The notes below the pieces were generated by a model. The model was not told the DNA's origin, searched no databases, and saw nothing but the letters and a program-made list of their open reading frames with translations. A stretch of 64,000 bases of DNA from contig CALLMF010000018.1 in the NCBI GenBank assembly GCA_938006335.1, positions 48,615 through 112,614 of the forward strand, written 5' to 3'. Source of the DNA: an uncultured Granulosicoccaceae bacterium. GTDB lineage: Bacteria > Pseudomonadota > Gammaproteobacteria > Granulosicoccales > Granulosicoccaceae. The position numbers and the translations under genes were made by a program. Shown piece by piece: positions 1 through 8,278 of the stretch. The stretch's first letter is position 1. Each line of letters starts with the position of its first letter.

Positions 1-1591
1 CGAACCTGCCGTCGCCCTGGAAAACGAGGCTACGGGTCACCGTGTTCTCGAGTAGCGCACGGTCGTGGCTGATCAACAACACGGTGCCGGGGTACTCGGC
101 CAGCATGTGCTCGAGCAGTTCGAGTGTTTCGATGTCGAGATCGTTGCTGGGCTCATCGAGTACCAGTACGTTCGATGGCTTGGCAAACAGTCGTGCCAGT
201 ACCAGCCGGCCAAGCTCTCCACCAGAGAGTGCGGTGATGGGGCCACGCGCACGCGCCGGTTGAAACAGGAAGTCCTGCAGGTAGCTCATGATGTGGCGCT
301 CACCACCGTTGAGCTGCACGGTGTCGCGTCCGCCACTGACGTTGTCCGCCGCGCTCTTGTTCGGATCCAGCACGTCGCGGTGTTGATCAAGATAGGCGAT
401 CTGCAACTCGGTGCCTTCGCGTACGCTGCCTTGCGTGGGTGCAAGCTCGCCCAGCATCAGTTTTACCAGCGTGGACTTGCCGCAACCGTTCGGACCGATC
501 AGACCGATACGGTCGCCGCGTTGTACCAGCAGGTCAATCGGCGCGACGATGGTGCGGCCATCTGCCGCAAAGCCGATACCTTCGGTTTCGATGACGCGCT
601 TGCCGGACTTGCCGGCCACGTTTGCGGTGAGTTTTGCGGTGCCCTGTACATCGCGTCGTGCCTTGCGTACCTCGCGCAACTTCTGCAAGGCGCGTACACG
701 GCCTTCGTTGCGTGTTCGGCGCGCCTTGATACCCTGACGTATCCAGACTTCCTCGCGTGCGAGTTCCTTGTCGGCTTCGGCGAATGCGGTGGCTTCTGCC
801 TCCAGTGCCTCGCGCTTGAGTTCGCGGTAGCGGTGGTAGTCACCGGGCCAGTCGGATATCTGCCCGCGGTCTATCTCGACGATACGCGTGGCCACGCGAT
901 CGAGAAATGCCCGGTCGTGGGTGACGAACAATACTGCGCAGGAGAGTCCGGCGATGGTCTTCTCGAGCTCGGCTACCGCGCCGATGTCGAGGTGGTTGGT
1001 GGGCTCGTCCAGCAACAGGATGTCTGGCTGCGCAACAATGGCTCGTGCCAGCAACACACGCCGCTTCATGCCTCCGGATAGTGGCGCGACCTGGGTGTCT
1101 GCCTGTAGCCCGAGTTTGGTCAGTGTGCGGTCCACGTCATTGGCAAGTGACCAGCCATCGACCGCATCAACCTTGTCCTGGAGGCGGGCGAGTCTGTCAC
1201 TCACATCCTTGCCGGCAACAAGCTCGGCCGTCGTCGCGTGATAGTCGGCGAGGAGCTTGCCGGCTTCATCAAGCCCGCTGGCAACGACGGAGTACACGTC
1301 GCCATCGAGATCCTTGGGGACCGCCTGTGGCATGGCCGCCACCTTGAGCCCGGTACTGCGCACGATCTCGCCAGTGTCCGGTTGCAAGGTCGCCGCAACC
1401 AGTTTCAGTAGCGTCGACTTGCCTTCGCCGTTGCGTCCGACAAGCGCAACGCGTTCGCCACGCTCGATGGATACATTGGCGCCGTCGAGCAAGGGTGTGG
1501 CACCGAACGCGATGCGCACGTTGCTGAGTCTGATAAGACTGATGGGTGTGTTTCTCGGGTAACAGGTTGTCCGGAGACGGCCACATCCCAT
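1..1591 (-). CDS. uup: ABC-F ATPase, Uup type (3' end outside window)
   Basis: This is a soluble ABC-F protein: two ATPase cassettes on one chain and no membrane segments. Such proteins act at the ribosome or in replication-linked DNA maintenance. Reading leftward, cassette 1 has Walker A GRNGEGKST, signature LSGGMKRR and Walker B LLLDEPTNHLD. A basic linker rich in Arg and Lys follows, then cassette 2 with GPNGCGKST, signature LSGGELGR and LVLDEPSNDLD, then LLISHDRALLENTV. The order, the linker and the N-terminal SLIRLSNVRIAFG fit Uup better than EttA. The frame is open to base 1, so the C-terminal coiled-coil domain lies outside the window. The start is uncertain: an ATG at 1591 is in frame but adds about 17 residues before the conserved region and lacks a clear ribosome binding site. 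Confidence 0.9.
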   Translation of the reverse strand, partial: MGCGRLRTTCYPRNTPISLIRLSNVRIAFGATPLLDGANVSIERGERVALVGRNGEGKSTLLKLVAATLQPDTGEIVRSTGLKVAAMPQAVPKDLDGDVYSVVASGLDEAGKLLADYHATTAELVAGKDVSDRLARLQDKVDAVDGWSLANDVDRTLTKLGLQADTQVAPLSGGMKRRVLLARAIVAQPDILLLDEPTNHLDIGAVAELEKTIAGLSCAVLFVTHDRAFLDRVATRIVEIDRGQISDWPGDYHRYRELKREALEAEATAFAEADKELAREEVWIRQGIKARRTRNEGRVRALQKLREVRKARRDVQGTAKLTANVAGKSGKRVIETEGIGFAADGRTIVAPIDLLVQRGDRIGLIGPNGCGKSTLVKLMLGELAPTQGSVREGTELQIAYLDQHRDVLDPNKSAADNVSGGRDTVQLNGGERHIMSYLQDFLFQPARARGPITALSGGELGRLVLARLFAKPSNVLVLDEPSNDLDIETLELLEHMLAEYPGTVLLISHDRALLENTVTRSLVFQGDGRF

Positions 1592-1631
1592 CGTGTGATG
1601 GTGGGCATCGCCGTGAGGTGTGCTTGTTCGC

Positions 1632-3149
1632 CTAGCGGCGAGTCACTGATCCGAGCACGCCACGCATCACACGCGTCGCGAGCTTGTTGCTCAATGAGCG
1701 TACGAAGGTCTTGGCGGCGGCTTCTGCCAAGGTTTGTCGGCCGCGCCCACGGGGTCGTGATGCGCGTTCCTGAGCCTTCTGCTCCTTGAGCAGAAGCTTC
1801 TCCATGGATTTTCGTTCCTTCTCTGCCGCTGCCATCTGCAACTGCAATTCGGCTTGCTGTGATTGTTTTTCGACACGGTTTTCGAGTAGCTCGTAGGCGG
1901 ATTCACGATCCACCGACGTGTCGTAACGACCGGCGACGGGGCTCGACTGCATGACCTTGGCGCGCTCCTCGTCAGTGGCGGGACCGATGCGCGAGCTGGG
2001 TGGGCTCATCAGCGTCTTCTCGACGATGCTGGGTGTGCCGTCTTCCTGCAGTACGGATACCAGAGCCTCACCGACACCGAGTTGTGTGATCACCTCTTCG
2101 GTATCGAAGGCATCATTTTTTCGAAGCGTTTGCGCGGCGACCTTTACCGCCTTCTGGTCGCGGGGCGTGAATGCACGCAATGCATGCTGAATACGATTGC
2201 CAAGCTGGCCCAGCACCGAGTCCGGAACATCCAGCGGGTTCTGACTGATGAAGTACACGCCGACACCCTTGGATCGAATCAACTTGACGACAGTTTCTAT
2301 CTTGTCGACCAGTGCCTTGGGCGCGTCGTTGAACAACAAGTGCGCTTCATCAAAGAAGAACACGAACTTCGGCTTGTCCAGGTCGCCGACCTCCGGTAGT
2401 TCCTCAAAGAGTTCGGACAGCAGCCACATCAGGAAGGTGGCATAGAGTCGCGGTTGTGTCATCAGTTGCCGAGCGTCGAGTACGTTGACGAAACCGCGCC
2501 CGTCGTAGGTCGTGCGCATCAGGTCTGTCAACTCGAGTGCGGGTTCGCCGAAGAAGTCGTCCGCACCTTCGTCCTCGAGCACCAGCAGGCGGCGTTGAAT
2601 TGCACCAACGCTCGCCGATGTCACGTTGCCGTAGTCATCGGCAACGGTCTTGCGATTGTCTGCCAGAAACTTCAGCGTGGCTTGAAGATCCTTGAGGTCC
2701 AGCATCAACATGCCTTCGTCGTCTGCAAAGCGGAAGGCGATGCTGAGGATACCTTCCTGGGTTTCGTTCAGATCCAGCAGGCGCGATAACAAAGCGGGCC
2801 CCATGTCAGTGACCGTGGCACGTATGGGATGGCCGGTCTTGCCGGCAAGATCCCACAACACCGTTGGATTGGCACCGAAGCTGAAGTTCTCGATGCCGAT
2901 GGTCTCGACCCGTTCGTCGATCTTCGGGTGCGGTTTGCCTGCCTGGGAGATGCCGGATAGATCGCCCTTGACGTCAGCCATGAAGGTGGGCACACCGAGC
3001 TTGGACAATCCTTCGGCGAGGACTTGCAGGCTGACCGTCTTCCCGGTGCCGGTGGCGCCGGCAATCATGCCGTGACGATTCGCGTAGCGCGCCAGTAGCG
3101 TGACCTGATCTTCACCTTTACCAAGCAACACGCTGGTCTGATCGCTCAT
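1632..3149 (-). CDS. yjgR: DUF853 / YjgR-type HerA-like ATPase
   Basis: The 505-residue protein matches the size and character of E. coli YjgR (about 500 aa), a HerA/FtsK-superfamily ATPase of unknown physiological role. An early Walker A, GATGTGKT, follows the motif LLARYANRHGMIAGATG. A later FVFFFDEAHLLFND is the Walker B and DEAH-like segment, and VYFISQNPLDVPDSVLGQLGNR is the sensor region. The C-terminal 100 residues are charged and coiled-coil-like (KQSQQAELQLQMAAAEKERK). The ATG at 3149 is preferred over longer in-frame starts because AGGAG stands about ten bases upstream and the family begins with a similar VLLGKG segment. No signal peptide is seen, so it should be cytosolic. Confidence 0.88.
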   Translation of the reverse strand: MSDQTSVLLGKGEDQVTLLARYANRHGMIAGATGTGKTVSLQVLAEGLSKLGVPTFMADVKGDLSGISQAGKPHPKIDERVETIGIENFSFGANPTVLWDLAGKTGHPIRATVTDMGPALLSRLLDLNETQEGILSIAFRFADDEGMLMLDLKDLQATLKFLADNRKTVADDYGNVTSASVGAIQRRLLVLEDEGADDFFGEPALELTDLMRTTYDGRGFVNVLDARQLMTQPRLYATFLMWLLSELFEELPEVGDLDKPKFVFFFDEAHLLFNDAPKALVDKIETVVKLIRSKGVGVYFISQNPLDVPDSVLGQLGNRIQHALRAFTPRDQKAVKVAAQTLRKNDAFDTEEVITQLGVGEALVSVLQEDGTPSIVEKTLMSPPSSRIGPATDEERAKVMQSSPVAGRYDTSVDRESAYELLENRVEKQSQQAELQLQMAAAEKERKSMEKLLLKEQKAQERASRPRGRGRQTLAEAAAKTFVRSLSNKLATRVMRGVLGSVTRR

Positions 3150-3232
3150 TGCCGTCGGCTCCTGTTGCCGTCCCGAAGTGAGTGCATGATAGCGAAGCGC
3201 AGCCCCTTGTCGTAGCGAGCTGGCTGACACCA

Positions 3233-4168
3233 CTAGCTTGCCGCCAGTTGCGTGGCGTCTGCTTGGGCACGACCAGCAAAGCCATCCAGCCACCAGGGCC
3301 GGGGATTGTGCTTTTCCATGTCGAAGTAGAAGGTGCTGTACAGCACGCCGAAGTCGTGGGCGTGCTTGTGCCCGTGAAACAGACGAAAGCGGATGTCGGT
3401 GCGTGTCAGCGTGCTCGGGTGAGTCCACAGCGTCGGGGAGGTCAGCGGTCCTCCGGCCAGCAGCAGATGCATGACGTACTGGCTGCCGGTGGAGTAGCCG
3501 ATGCAGCGTAATGCTTCGCCTTCGAAGTGCGTCAGCAGGGTTCGAGTCTTGTTGGTTTCCATAAGACAGCCGTAGCCGGTGATGGGCTGGGTGTCGTTGT
3601 TCAGGACATCCACCAGCGGGCGGTTGGGTAGGGTGACAATGCGTTTTGCCGATGGCGCGGCATGCGCGGCCATGCCAATCAGCTCCGGCAGGTCGATCAG
3701 CGGGTTGTCCGCTTCGAGTCGGTGCGGTTGGGAAGGCGTGACGACCGGACCCTTGAGGCCAGCTTGCTTCATCAGCAGAGCGAGTCCCAGCGTGACCGCG
3801 GGTGGGCGACCGTTGCGCTGCTCCACGACCGGGCTGACCTTGATCTGGCGGCGGTCCTCGATCAGCTGGAAGTTGTTGCGCATGCCAAAGGCGCCGAGGT
3901 AGCGGAGGCTTCTCGGCTGCAGCGCCGGCATCTCGGGCGGTAGAAACAGTGTGCGCCGATCATCCTTGGCGTGACAGGCAACGGACGTCTTCACGGTCGC
4001 GGATTGCTCGCCGGCGGTCATCTGCACAACACGATGCAGTGCTTCAATCCAGCTCCTGGTGGGTGTGTCGTTCGACGTGGGCGCGTTCTTGCTTGGGGCC
4101 GCTGCCTCGGCACCCCGGTTGCGGTGCCTGTTTGCCGCCTGTTGCGATTTCTTTTTCTTTCTGGCCAT
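3233..4168 (-). CDS. unrecognised 311-aa protein with basic N-terminus
   Basis: I do not recognise this protein. The first 40 residues are low-complexity and basic (MARKKKKSQQAANRHRNRG), probably disordered or nucleic-acid binding. The rest is a well-composed globular sequence with LRYLGAFGMRNNFQLIEDRR, a central AVTLGLALLMKQAG, and a C-terminal half rich in His and aromatic residues (RFRLFHGHKHAHDFG, FYFDMEKHNPRPWWLDG). There is no signal peptide or membrane segment. It lies between the YjgR-type ATPase (83 bp downstream) and the BolA-like gene (167 bp upstream), all on the same strand. Codon use resembles the neighbours and the frame is uninterrupted, so it is a real gene. The His/Trp-rich C-terminus could bind metal, but that is only a guess. 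Confidence 0.7.
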   Translation of the reverse strand: MARKKKKSQQAANRHRNRGAEAAAPSKNAPTSNDTPTRSWIEALHRVVQMTAGEQSATVKTSVACHAKDDRRTLFLPPEMPALQPRSLRYLGAFGMRNNFQLIEDRRQIKVSPVVEQRNGRPPAVTLGLALLMKQAGLKGPVVTPSQPHRLEADNPLIDLPELIGMAAHAAPSAKRIVTLPNRPLVDVLNNDTQPITGYGCLMETNKTRTLLTHFEGEALRCIGYSTGSQYVMHLLLAGGPLTSPTLWTHPSTLTRTDIRFRLFHGHKHAHDFGVLYSTFYFDMEKHNPRPWWLDGFAGRAQADATQLAAS

Positions 4169-4335
4169 CGTCAGCTCGCGAGCTCGTCAACGTTGGTCCC
4201 GGCAGGCCGAGACTGTGACGCAGTTCAAAGCGAGATTCGGGCCATGACAGCTCCCGCGGCGAGCGCCGTGCCGTGATGGTCAAAGACTTGTCGTGCAGTG
4301 CGTGTGGGCTGTCCCGTTGACCGGCCAGCGAGGTA

Positions 4336-4575
4336 TCAGCCCTGTTCTGCGACTTCTTGCGGCGTGTGCGCCTTGATGGACAGTGCGTGAATGGCGCCGG
4401 TCTTGATGTGCTCGTCGAGCGCGGCGTACACCAGCTTGTGTCGTTTGATGGTGGAGAGCCCTTCGAATTGCTCGCTGACCACGCGTGCTTCGAATTTGCT
4501 GCCGTCTCCTGTTACGTCGGCACTCGCGCCGTCGATTTCTTTTTCGACAAGATCGCTGAAGAAGTCCATGCGCAT
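4336..4575 (-). CDS. ibaG: BolA/IbaG family protein
   Basis: This 79-residue protein has the short BolA fold: a G-D-G-S-K-F-E strand, then VVSEQFEGLSTIKRHKLVYA, and the conserved C-terminal IHALSIKAHTP with its invariant His. BolA and IbaG proteins pair with monothiol CGFS glutaredoxins in iron-sulfur and iron handling; one such glutaredoxin (grxD) is encoded at 51774 in this window. The sequence is closer to IbaG (YrbA), with its ALSIKAxTP ending, than to BolA proper. The start MRMDFFSDLVEKEI was chosen as the first ATG of the open frame; a second Met two codons on is equally possible. Confidence 0.85.
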   Translation of the reverse strand: MRMDFFSDLVEKEIDGASADVTGDGSKFEARVVSEQFEGLSTIKRHKLVYAALDEHIKTGAIHALSIKAHTPQEVAEQG

Positions 4576-4650
4576 GAGATGTCAGTTATTCGGCGTGAGG
4601 TTGCCCTGGAGTATATCCCTGCACTGATACCAGCACGGGGTATGCCCTTT

Positions 4651-4676
4651 TAAAAAAAGGGCCCGCAAGCGGGCCC
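4651..4676 (-). terminator. rho-independent terminator, leftward
   Basis: An 8-bp perfect GC stem (GGGCCCGC / GCGGGCCC, 2-base loop) is followed on the minus strand by a run of seven T. It faces leftward and lies about 130 bp past the stop of the lipoprotein gene at 4803, so it separates that transcript from the BolA-like gene. Confidence 0.85.
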
Positions 4677-4802
4677 GATTAGGGGGTGAGAACGTGACAA
4701 CAAAGCGAGGTATCACGCCACCCTTTAAGGTAGAAGCTCGATCCGACAAGTCAAACAGCGGGTGACGAGAGTGACCCGCGCCGCTCACGCTCGATCAGGA
4801 TG

Positions 4803-5153
4803 CTAGTCGGGATTTTCGTAGAAGATATAGGAGGTGGAGTAGTCGCTGAACTCGAAGTAGACCTTCTTTTCACCGTCGTCGACGGTGCCGTTCATGTTGG
4901 CGTCGAGCACGCCGTAGCCGAAGCGGTAGGGACGGTCCGCGCCATTGCCAGTGCCGGCAGCGGTCGTGAGTTTGTCGATGCTCATGAACCGCCGGACCAG
5001 CTTGTCGCCGGCATAGATCTCGATGATTCCGTCGGTACCCGTCCAGTTCTGGATCGAGCGACCGATGTTGTTCTGCGATTCCTGGGTGCAGGCGGCAAGC
5101 AGAAGGCTCGCGGCAATGAGCGCAGCGGGGCGAACGTTAATTCCGGCGGCCAT
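4803..5153 (-). CDS. small lipoprotein, 116 aa
   Basis: The precursor begins MAAGINVRPAALIAASLLLAAC. This is a short basic N-region, a hydrophobic stretch and a lipobox ending LLAAC, so the mature protein should be lipidated at that Cys and exported. The mature part is small and acidic: WTGTDGIIEIYAGDKLVRRF, then FGYGVLDANMNGTVDDGEKKVYFEFSDYSTSYIFYENPD. The segment DANMNGTVDDGE resembles an EF-hand loop (DxNxNGxVDDGE) and may bind calcium; this is inference. The ATG at 5153 has AGGAAA eight bases upstream and is preferred over longer in-frame starts, which would bury the signal sequence. The gene is divergent from the small gene at 5276. The family is not recognised. Confidence 0.8.
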   Translation of the reverse strand: MAAGINVRPAALIAASLLLAACTQESQNNIGRSIQNWTGTDGIIEIYAGDKLVRRFMSIDKLTTAAGTGNGADRPYRFGYGVLDANMNGTVDDGEKKVYFEFSDYSTSYIFYENPD

Positions 5154-5275
5154 GGTGTTTCCTTCAAAATGGCTGAATGGTGTTGGGAAGCGTACACCGT
5201 GAGCCGGAGCCGTGGCTGAAACAGGGTGTGACGAGTAGACTCCACGGAGCTCGCTTCCTTGAATCTGGTAACACC

Positions 5276-5524
5276 ATGAGTCGCTCGGATACACCCTCGG
5301 AATCACGCCCCTGGGGCATCGCGGTACGCATGCCCGCTGGCGACCCGATGTCGGCGCCTCACCTGCTCGGTGAGGATTGGTCAGGCAACCGGTGGTACGC
5401 CTCCGAGGCAGAGCGGGACTCGGCAATGGCCGACATGCGCGCTCATCCGCCGTGGTACCGGCGAGGGGATTCGCCGTCGGTTCAGCTCGAAAAGATCAAC
5501 CCGGACAGCCACCCGGGCCGCTGA
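5276..5524 (+). CDS. small conserved-looking protein, 82 aa
   Basis: This is a short hydrophilic cytosolic protein. Its features include GIAVRMPAGDPM, a Trp- and Tyr-rich core (DWSGNRWYASEAERDSAM), and an end PPWYRRGDSPSVQLEKI. The pattern of conserved-type Trp, Tyr and Gly residues reads like a real domain rather than a chance frame, and I recall similar uncharacterised proteins in Gammaproteobacteria. The function is unknown. The internal ATG at 5276 is preferred to a start at 5177 because the upstream stretch (EPWLKQGVTSRLHGARF) looks like non-coding translation. The gene ends only 10 bp from the convergent LysM lipoprotein gene. Confidence 0.6.
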   Translation: MSRSDTPSESRPWGIAVRMPAGDPMSAPHLLGEDWSGNRWYASEAERDSAMADMRAHPPWYRRGDSPSVQLEKINPDSHPGR

Positions 5525-5534
5525 ATCCCGGCCG

Positions 5535-6305
5535 TCAGCTGTTCTGCTGGTCAGCGTTGGCCAATCGCGCGTTGTTGCTGACCGCATCGGCGTCACCGGC
5601 GCGCAGGTAGCCCGCTCCTTCGCCCGTGATGACCTTGAACCAGCCGTTGTATTCGCGCTCCAGCTCAAGGACGGTACCGGGAGCCAGTCGCATGAGCACA
5701 CGTGAGGCCGCGTCCGGTGCGGTGTATACCCCCTTGGGGTAGTAGCTGCCGACAACCTTGACCAGGCGCTTGCGGCTTTTGCCTCCCGAGACACCCGCAT
5801 CCATCGGTGACAGATCGAAGTGGCGGTTGGTGACGACCGGCGTCAGTACCACCTTGGCCGGCGCCGCGACGGGTAGCTGTCGCACGCGCGACGTGGGTTC
5901 ACCACGGCTCGCTGATTGCGCGGTCGCGACACTATCGATGTCGATCGCGGGTTCAGCTGCAATTGCGACGTCATGCGTGACCAACAAGTCACCCGGAATT
6001 TCGAGCAACGCGCCCACGGCGAGATATTTCGGGCTGCTGATGCCGTTGTGTTCGGCGATCGCCCGCCAGTTGCCGCGACTGCCCGTCATGGTCTCGGCGA
6101 TCTTGGCCAGCTGGTCGCCACGTCTGACGGTGTAGTAGACGGTGGAAGGGACCAGCGGAGCTGCTTCTCCTTGTGGCGCGGGTGCCTGGAGTGGGCCCGA
6201 CGTGCTCGCGCAGCCGGTGGCGAGTAGCGCGATCGCCAATGTGATGCCCGAAACGCTGTCGCGCCTTGCTGCAGCTACCCATGAATCGTTACGTGATGTG
6301 ATCAT
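5535..6305 (-). CDS. LysM-SH3 lipoprotein, 256 aa
   Basis: This is a predicted lipoprotein (hydrophobic ITLAIALLATGC, Cys at residue 32) that should bind the cell wall. One LysM domain follows at about residues 56-105 (YYTVRRGDQLAKIAETMTG ... ISSPKYLAVGALLEIP). A Ser/Pro/Ala-rich linker follows it. A C-terminal bacterial SH3-like domain lies at about residues 180-240 (VVGSYYPKGVYTAPDAASR, LMRLAPGTVLELEREYNGWFKV). This order matches the larger lipoprotein at 6562-8118, including the unusual YYPKxxY start of the SH3 domain and the phrase LMRxxPGT, so the two are paralogues. The spacing (256 bp, with a terminator between) suggests separate transcripts. A role in peptidoglycan attachment or hydrolase regulation is inferred; no catalytic domain is present. 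Confidence 0.85.
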   Translation of the reverse strand: MITSRNDSWVAAARRDSVSGITLAIALLATGCASTSGPLQAPAPQGEAAPLVPSTVYYTVRRGDQLAKIAETMTGSRGNWRAIAEHNGISSPKYLAVGALLEIPGDLLVTHDVAIAAEPAIDIDSVATAQSASRGEPTSRVRQLPVAAPAKVVLTPVVTNRHFDLSPMDAGVSGGKSRKRLVKVVGSYYPKGVYTAPDAASRVLMRLAPGTVLELEREYNGWFKVITGEGAGYLRAGDADAVSNNARLANADQQNS

Positions 6306-6462
6306 CCCGGTTCCCCGATTGCCTGACTGCCGCGTCTATTGAGGTGCGCGGCTTGAGGCGAATCCTAGAAACTGTGGCAGATGCAATCCGTGATCTGGCC
6401 GTCGTTTTTACCGCGCTTGGCGGTACCAGGGCGCGTTTTGCAGAAAAGCGTGATCGACAGCC

Positions 6463-6494
6463 AAAAAAAAACCCGACACCTTGCGGTGCCGGGT
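6463..6494 (-). terminator. rho-independent terminator, leftward
   Basis: A 10-bp stem with one mismatch (ACCCGGCACC / GGTGTCGGGT on the minus strand, 4-base loop) is followed by nine T. It lies about 70 bp past the stop of the LysM-SH3 lipoprotein gene at 6562 and ends that transcript. Confidence 0.85.
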
Positions 6495-6561
6495 CATGTC
6501 GAGGGCGGTGAGGCCGCTCGCAGGGAACAGGCCGTATTGACCTGTCCCTGAGCTGGAGGGC

Positions 6562-8118
6562 TTACTTGATGTCGCGGTTGTGTACGTAGCCGGTGCCGCG
6601 CTCGGTCTCTACCTGGTACCAGGCACCGTCCACGCTGGAGACGGTGAGGGTCGTGCCGGGGGATACGCGCATCAGCAGGCTGGAGGAGAAGTCGGCGTCG
6701 TTGTAGATCGCCTTCGGATAGTAGGTTCCACGGATCTTGATTTCGCCGAGGTCTGCGGTGATTTCGGCGCTATCCAGGTCGAGCTCCGTGTCGCTGCGAA
6801 AGGCCGCCTCGACGATGGTGATGTCCTGGCCCTGAGTTTCGTCGAGAATGCTCTTGGAGGTGTCGAGGCCGTTGGTGCCTGCGAGTACTGCGGCGCCTGC
6901 GTCAACCGCTTCGTTGGTGTCGAGCTCGGCGACCGCGACGTCGTCTACTGCGCCGCTCGGCTCGGTGACGGTGACCGCTGCGGGGGCCTCCGCGATCACG
7001 GTGTCGCCGGACAGTTCCGGGCGAACCAGCAGCTCGGGAACCATGACTTTCTGGCCCGGGCGTACTGACCGATACGCGGCCTCGTCCATTCCGTTGTGCG
7101 CTGCGATGGCTTGCCAGTAGGTCGCGTCGCCGGTGGTGCGCTTGGCGAAATCCCACAGTGTCTCGCCCTCTTCGATGACAAAGCCGCGATCGTCTTCGAC
7201 GCTGGTAGCGGGTGACTCGGCAACCGGGGAGGCGGCGGCTACCACGATGACGGACTCTTGAGCGGGCGCTTCTTCAGTCGCGACAGTGGCGATCTCATCG
7301 TCGCCGGTCGGGATGCTCAGACGCTCACCCGCGTCGGCCAGCATGGGCTCTTGCTCTGCCTCTGGCGTGGGGCCTGCGGCGAGCTCGGGCTTGACCATGT
7401 CAGCTGGAATCACGAGTTCCTGACCGGGGTACACGGAGGCATTGGGCGCGAGGTCGTTGATATCCGCGAGCACGTGCCAGTTGGTCGCGTCACCGGTGGT
7501 CGCCTTGGCGATGTCCCAGAGAGTTTCGCTGTCGCCGACCTTGTGCATGTAGTCGTCCAGCACCACGGTCTCGAGAATCGCCTCGTCAGATCCCTCGGCC
7601 ACCGTTGCTGTCGCAACGACCGTCGTGTCTGCGCCAAGAAGCGCTTCGTCCTGGTCGCTGAAGATATCCATCGGGTCGGCATCGGTTACCAGTCGCTCGG
7701 CGGTGACCCTGTTGTCCGTGCTTGCACCCGCTTCCTCGAAAGGCGTGGCGCCGAGTGCAATGGCGCGGTCAACGCGTGCGGCAGCGATATCGATGGTGTC
7801 TGCCGTGGCCGCTTCATCAGACGCGCCCGGTGTGAAGACTTCCGGCTCCATCAGGGCGATGTCCAGATCGTCCATGTCATCGCGCAGGGGGGCATCAAAC
7901 TGGCCGCCTGTGCCACCTTCATCGTGAAAACCGAGCAGGTAGGTCGTCTTGTGCCAGGCGCGTGCACTGGCGTCGGCGGTAGCCGCACCTGCGCGCATCA
8001 GCGTATCGCCAATACCGCCGCTGTCACGGTTGGGGGATGTGCTGGCGCAGCCAGTCAGGGACACGATGGCGACCGCCAGTGCGGTCTTCTTGAAGATAGA
8101 GGGGAGTCTCGGAGACAT
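6562..8118 (-). CDS. double-LysM-SH3 lipoprotein, 518 aa
   Basis: The precursor has a lipobox (AVAIVSLTGCAS) and is exported as a lipoprotein. The first mature region is long, acidic and Ala/Thr/Asp-rich, and looks disordered. LysM 1 is near residues 185-240 (KVGDSETLWDIAKATTGDAT ... PGQELVIP). LysM 2 is near residues 310-365 (IEEGETLWDFAKRTTGDAT ... PGQKVMVP). The C-terminal SH3-like domain (IRGTYYPKAIYNDADF ... LLMRVSPGTTLTV) ends the protein at YVHNRDIK. The domain set is that of a wall-binding anchor and is shared with the adjacent gene at 5535. The ATG at 8118 was chosen because AAGG stands about ten bases upstream; a GTG four codons earlier is possible. It follows glnS on the same strand after 160 bp. 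Confidence 0.87.
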   Translation of the reverse strand: MSPRLPSIFKKTALAVAIVSLTGCASTSPNRDSGGIGDTLMRAGAATADASARAWHKTTYLLGFHDEGGTGGQFDAPLRDDMDDLDIALMEPEVFTPGASDEAATADTIDIAAARVDRAIALGATPFEEAGASTDNRVTAERLVTDADPMDIFSDQDEALLGADTTVVATATVAEGSDEAILETVVLDDYMHKVGDSETLWDIAKATTGDATNWHVLADINDLAPNASVYPGQELVIPADMVKPELAAGPTPEAEQEPMLADAGERLSIPTGDDEIATVATEEAPAQESVIVVAAASPVAESPATSVEDDRGFVIEEGETLWDFAKRTTGDATYWQAIAAHNGMDEAAYRSVRPGQKVMVPELLVRPELSGDTVIAEAPAAVTVTEPSGAVDDVAVAELDTNEAVDAGAAVLAGTNGLDTSKSILDETQGQDITIVEAAFRSDTELDLDSAEITADLGEIKIRGTYYPKAIYNDADFSSSLLMRVSPGTTLTVSSVDGAWYQVETERGTGYVHNRDIK

Positions 8119-8278
8119 GGGCAATTTCACCTTGGCGCACTAGGACGAGAGCGAGTGTTCGTCGGCCCTGCACATGAAACTGCGCGTCAGTGAGTCGGCG
8201 AACGTGACACCCTTTAGATAGTCGGCCGAAGCCGACCCGTCAAACCGCAGATGAGTTGTATTTGACGCAAACGTCGCG

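Noticed and set aside
65..1081. Long plus-strand open frame across the ABC-F gene
   Set aside because: It is the opposite strand of uup; its translation has no domain and the minus-strand frame carries all ABC motifs.
7258..8193. Plus-strand open frame over the double-LysM lipoprotein
   Set aside because: It is antisense to a gene with a lipobox and two LysM domains and has no family features.
8221..8236. GTCGGC-CGAA-GCCGAC hairpin between glnS and the LysM lipoprotein gene
   Set aside because: A short perfect stem with a tetraloop, but without a T-run on either strand; not called as a terminator.
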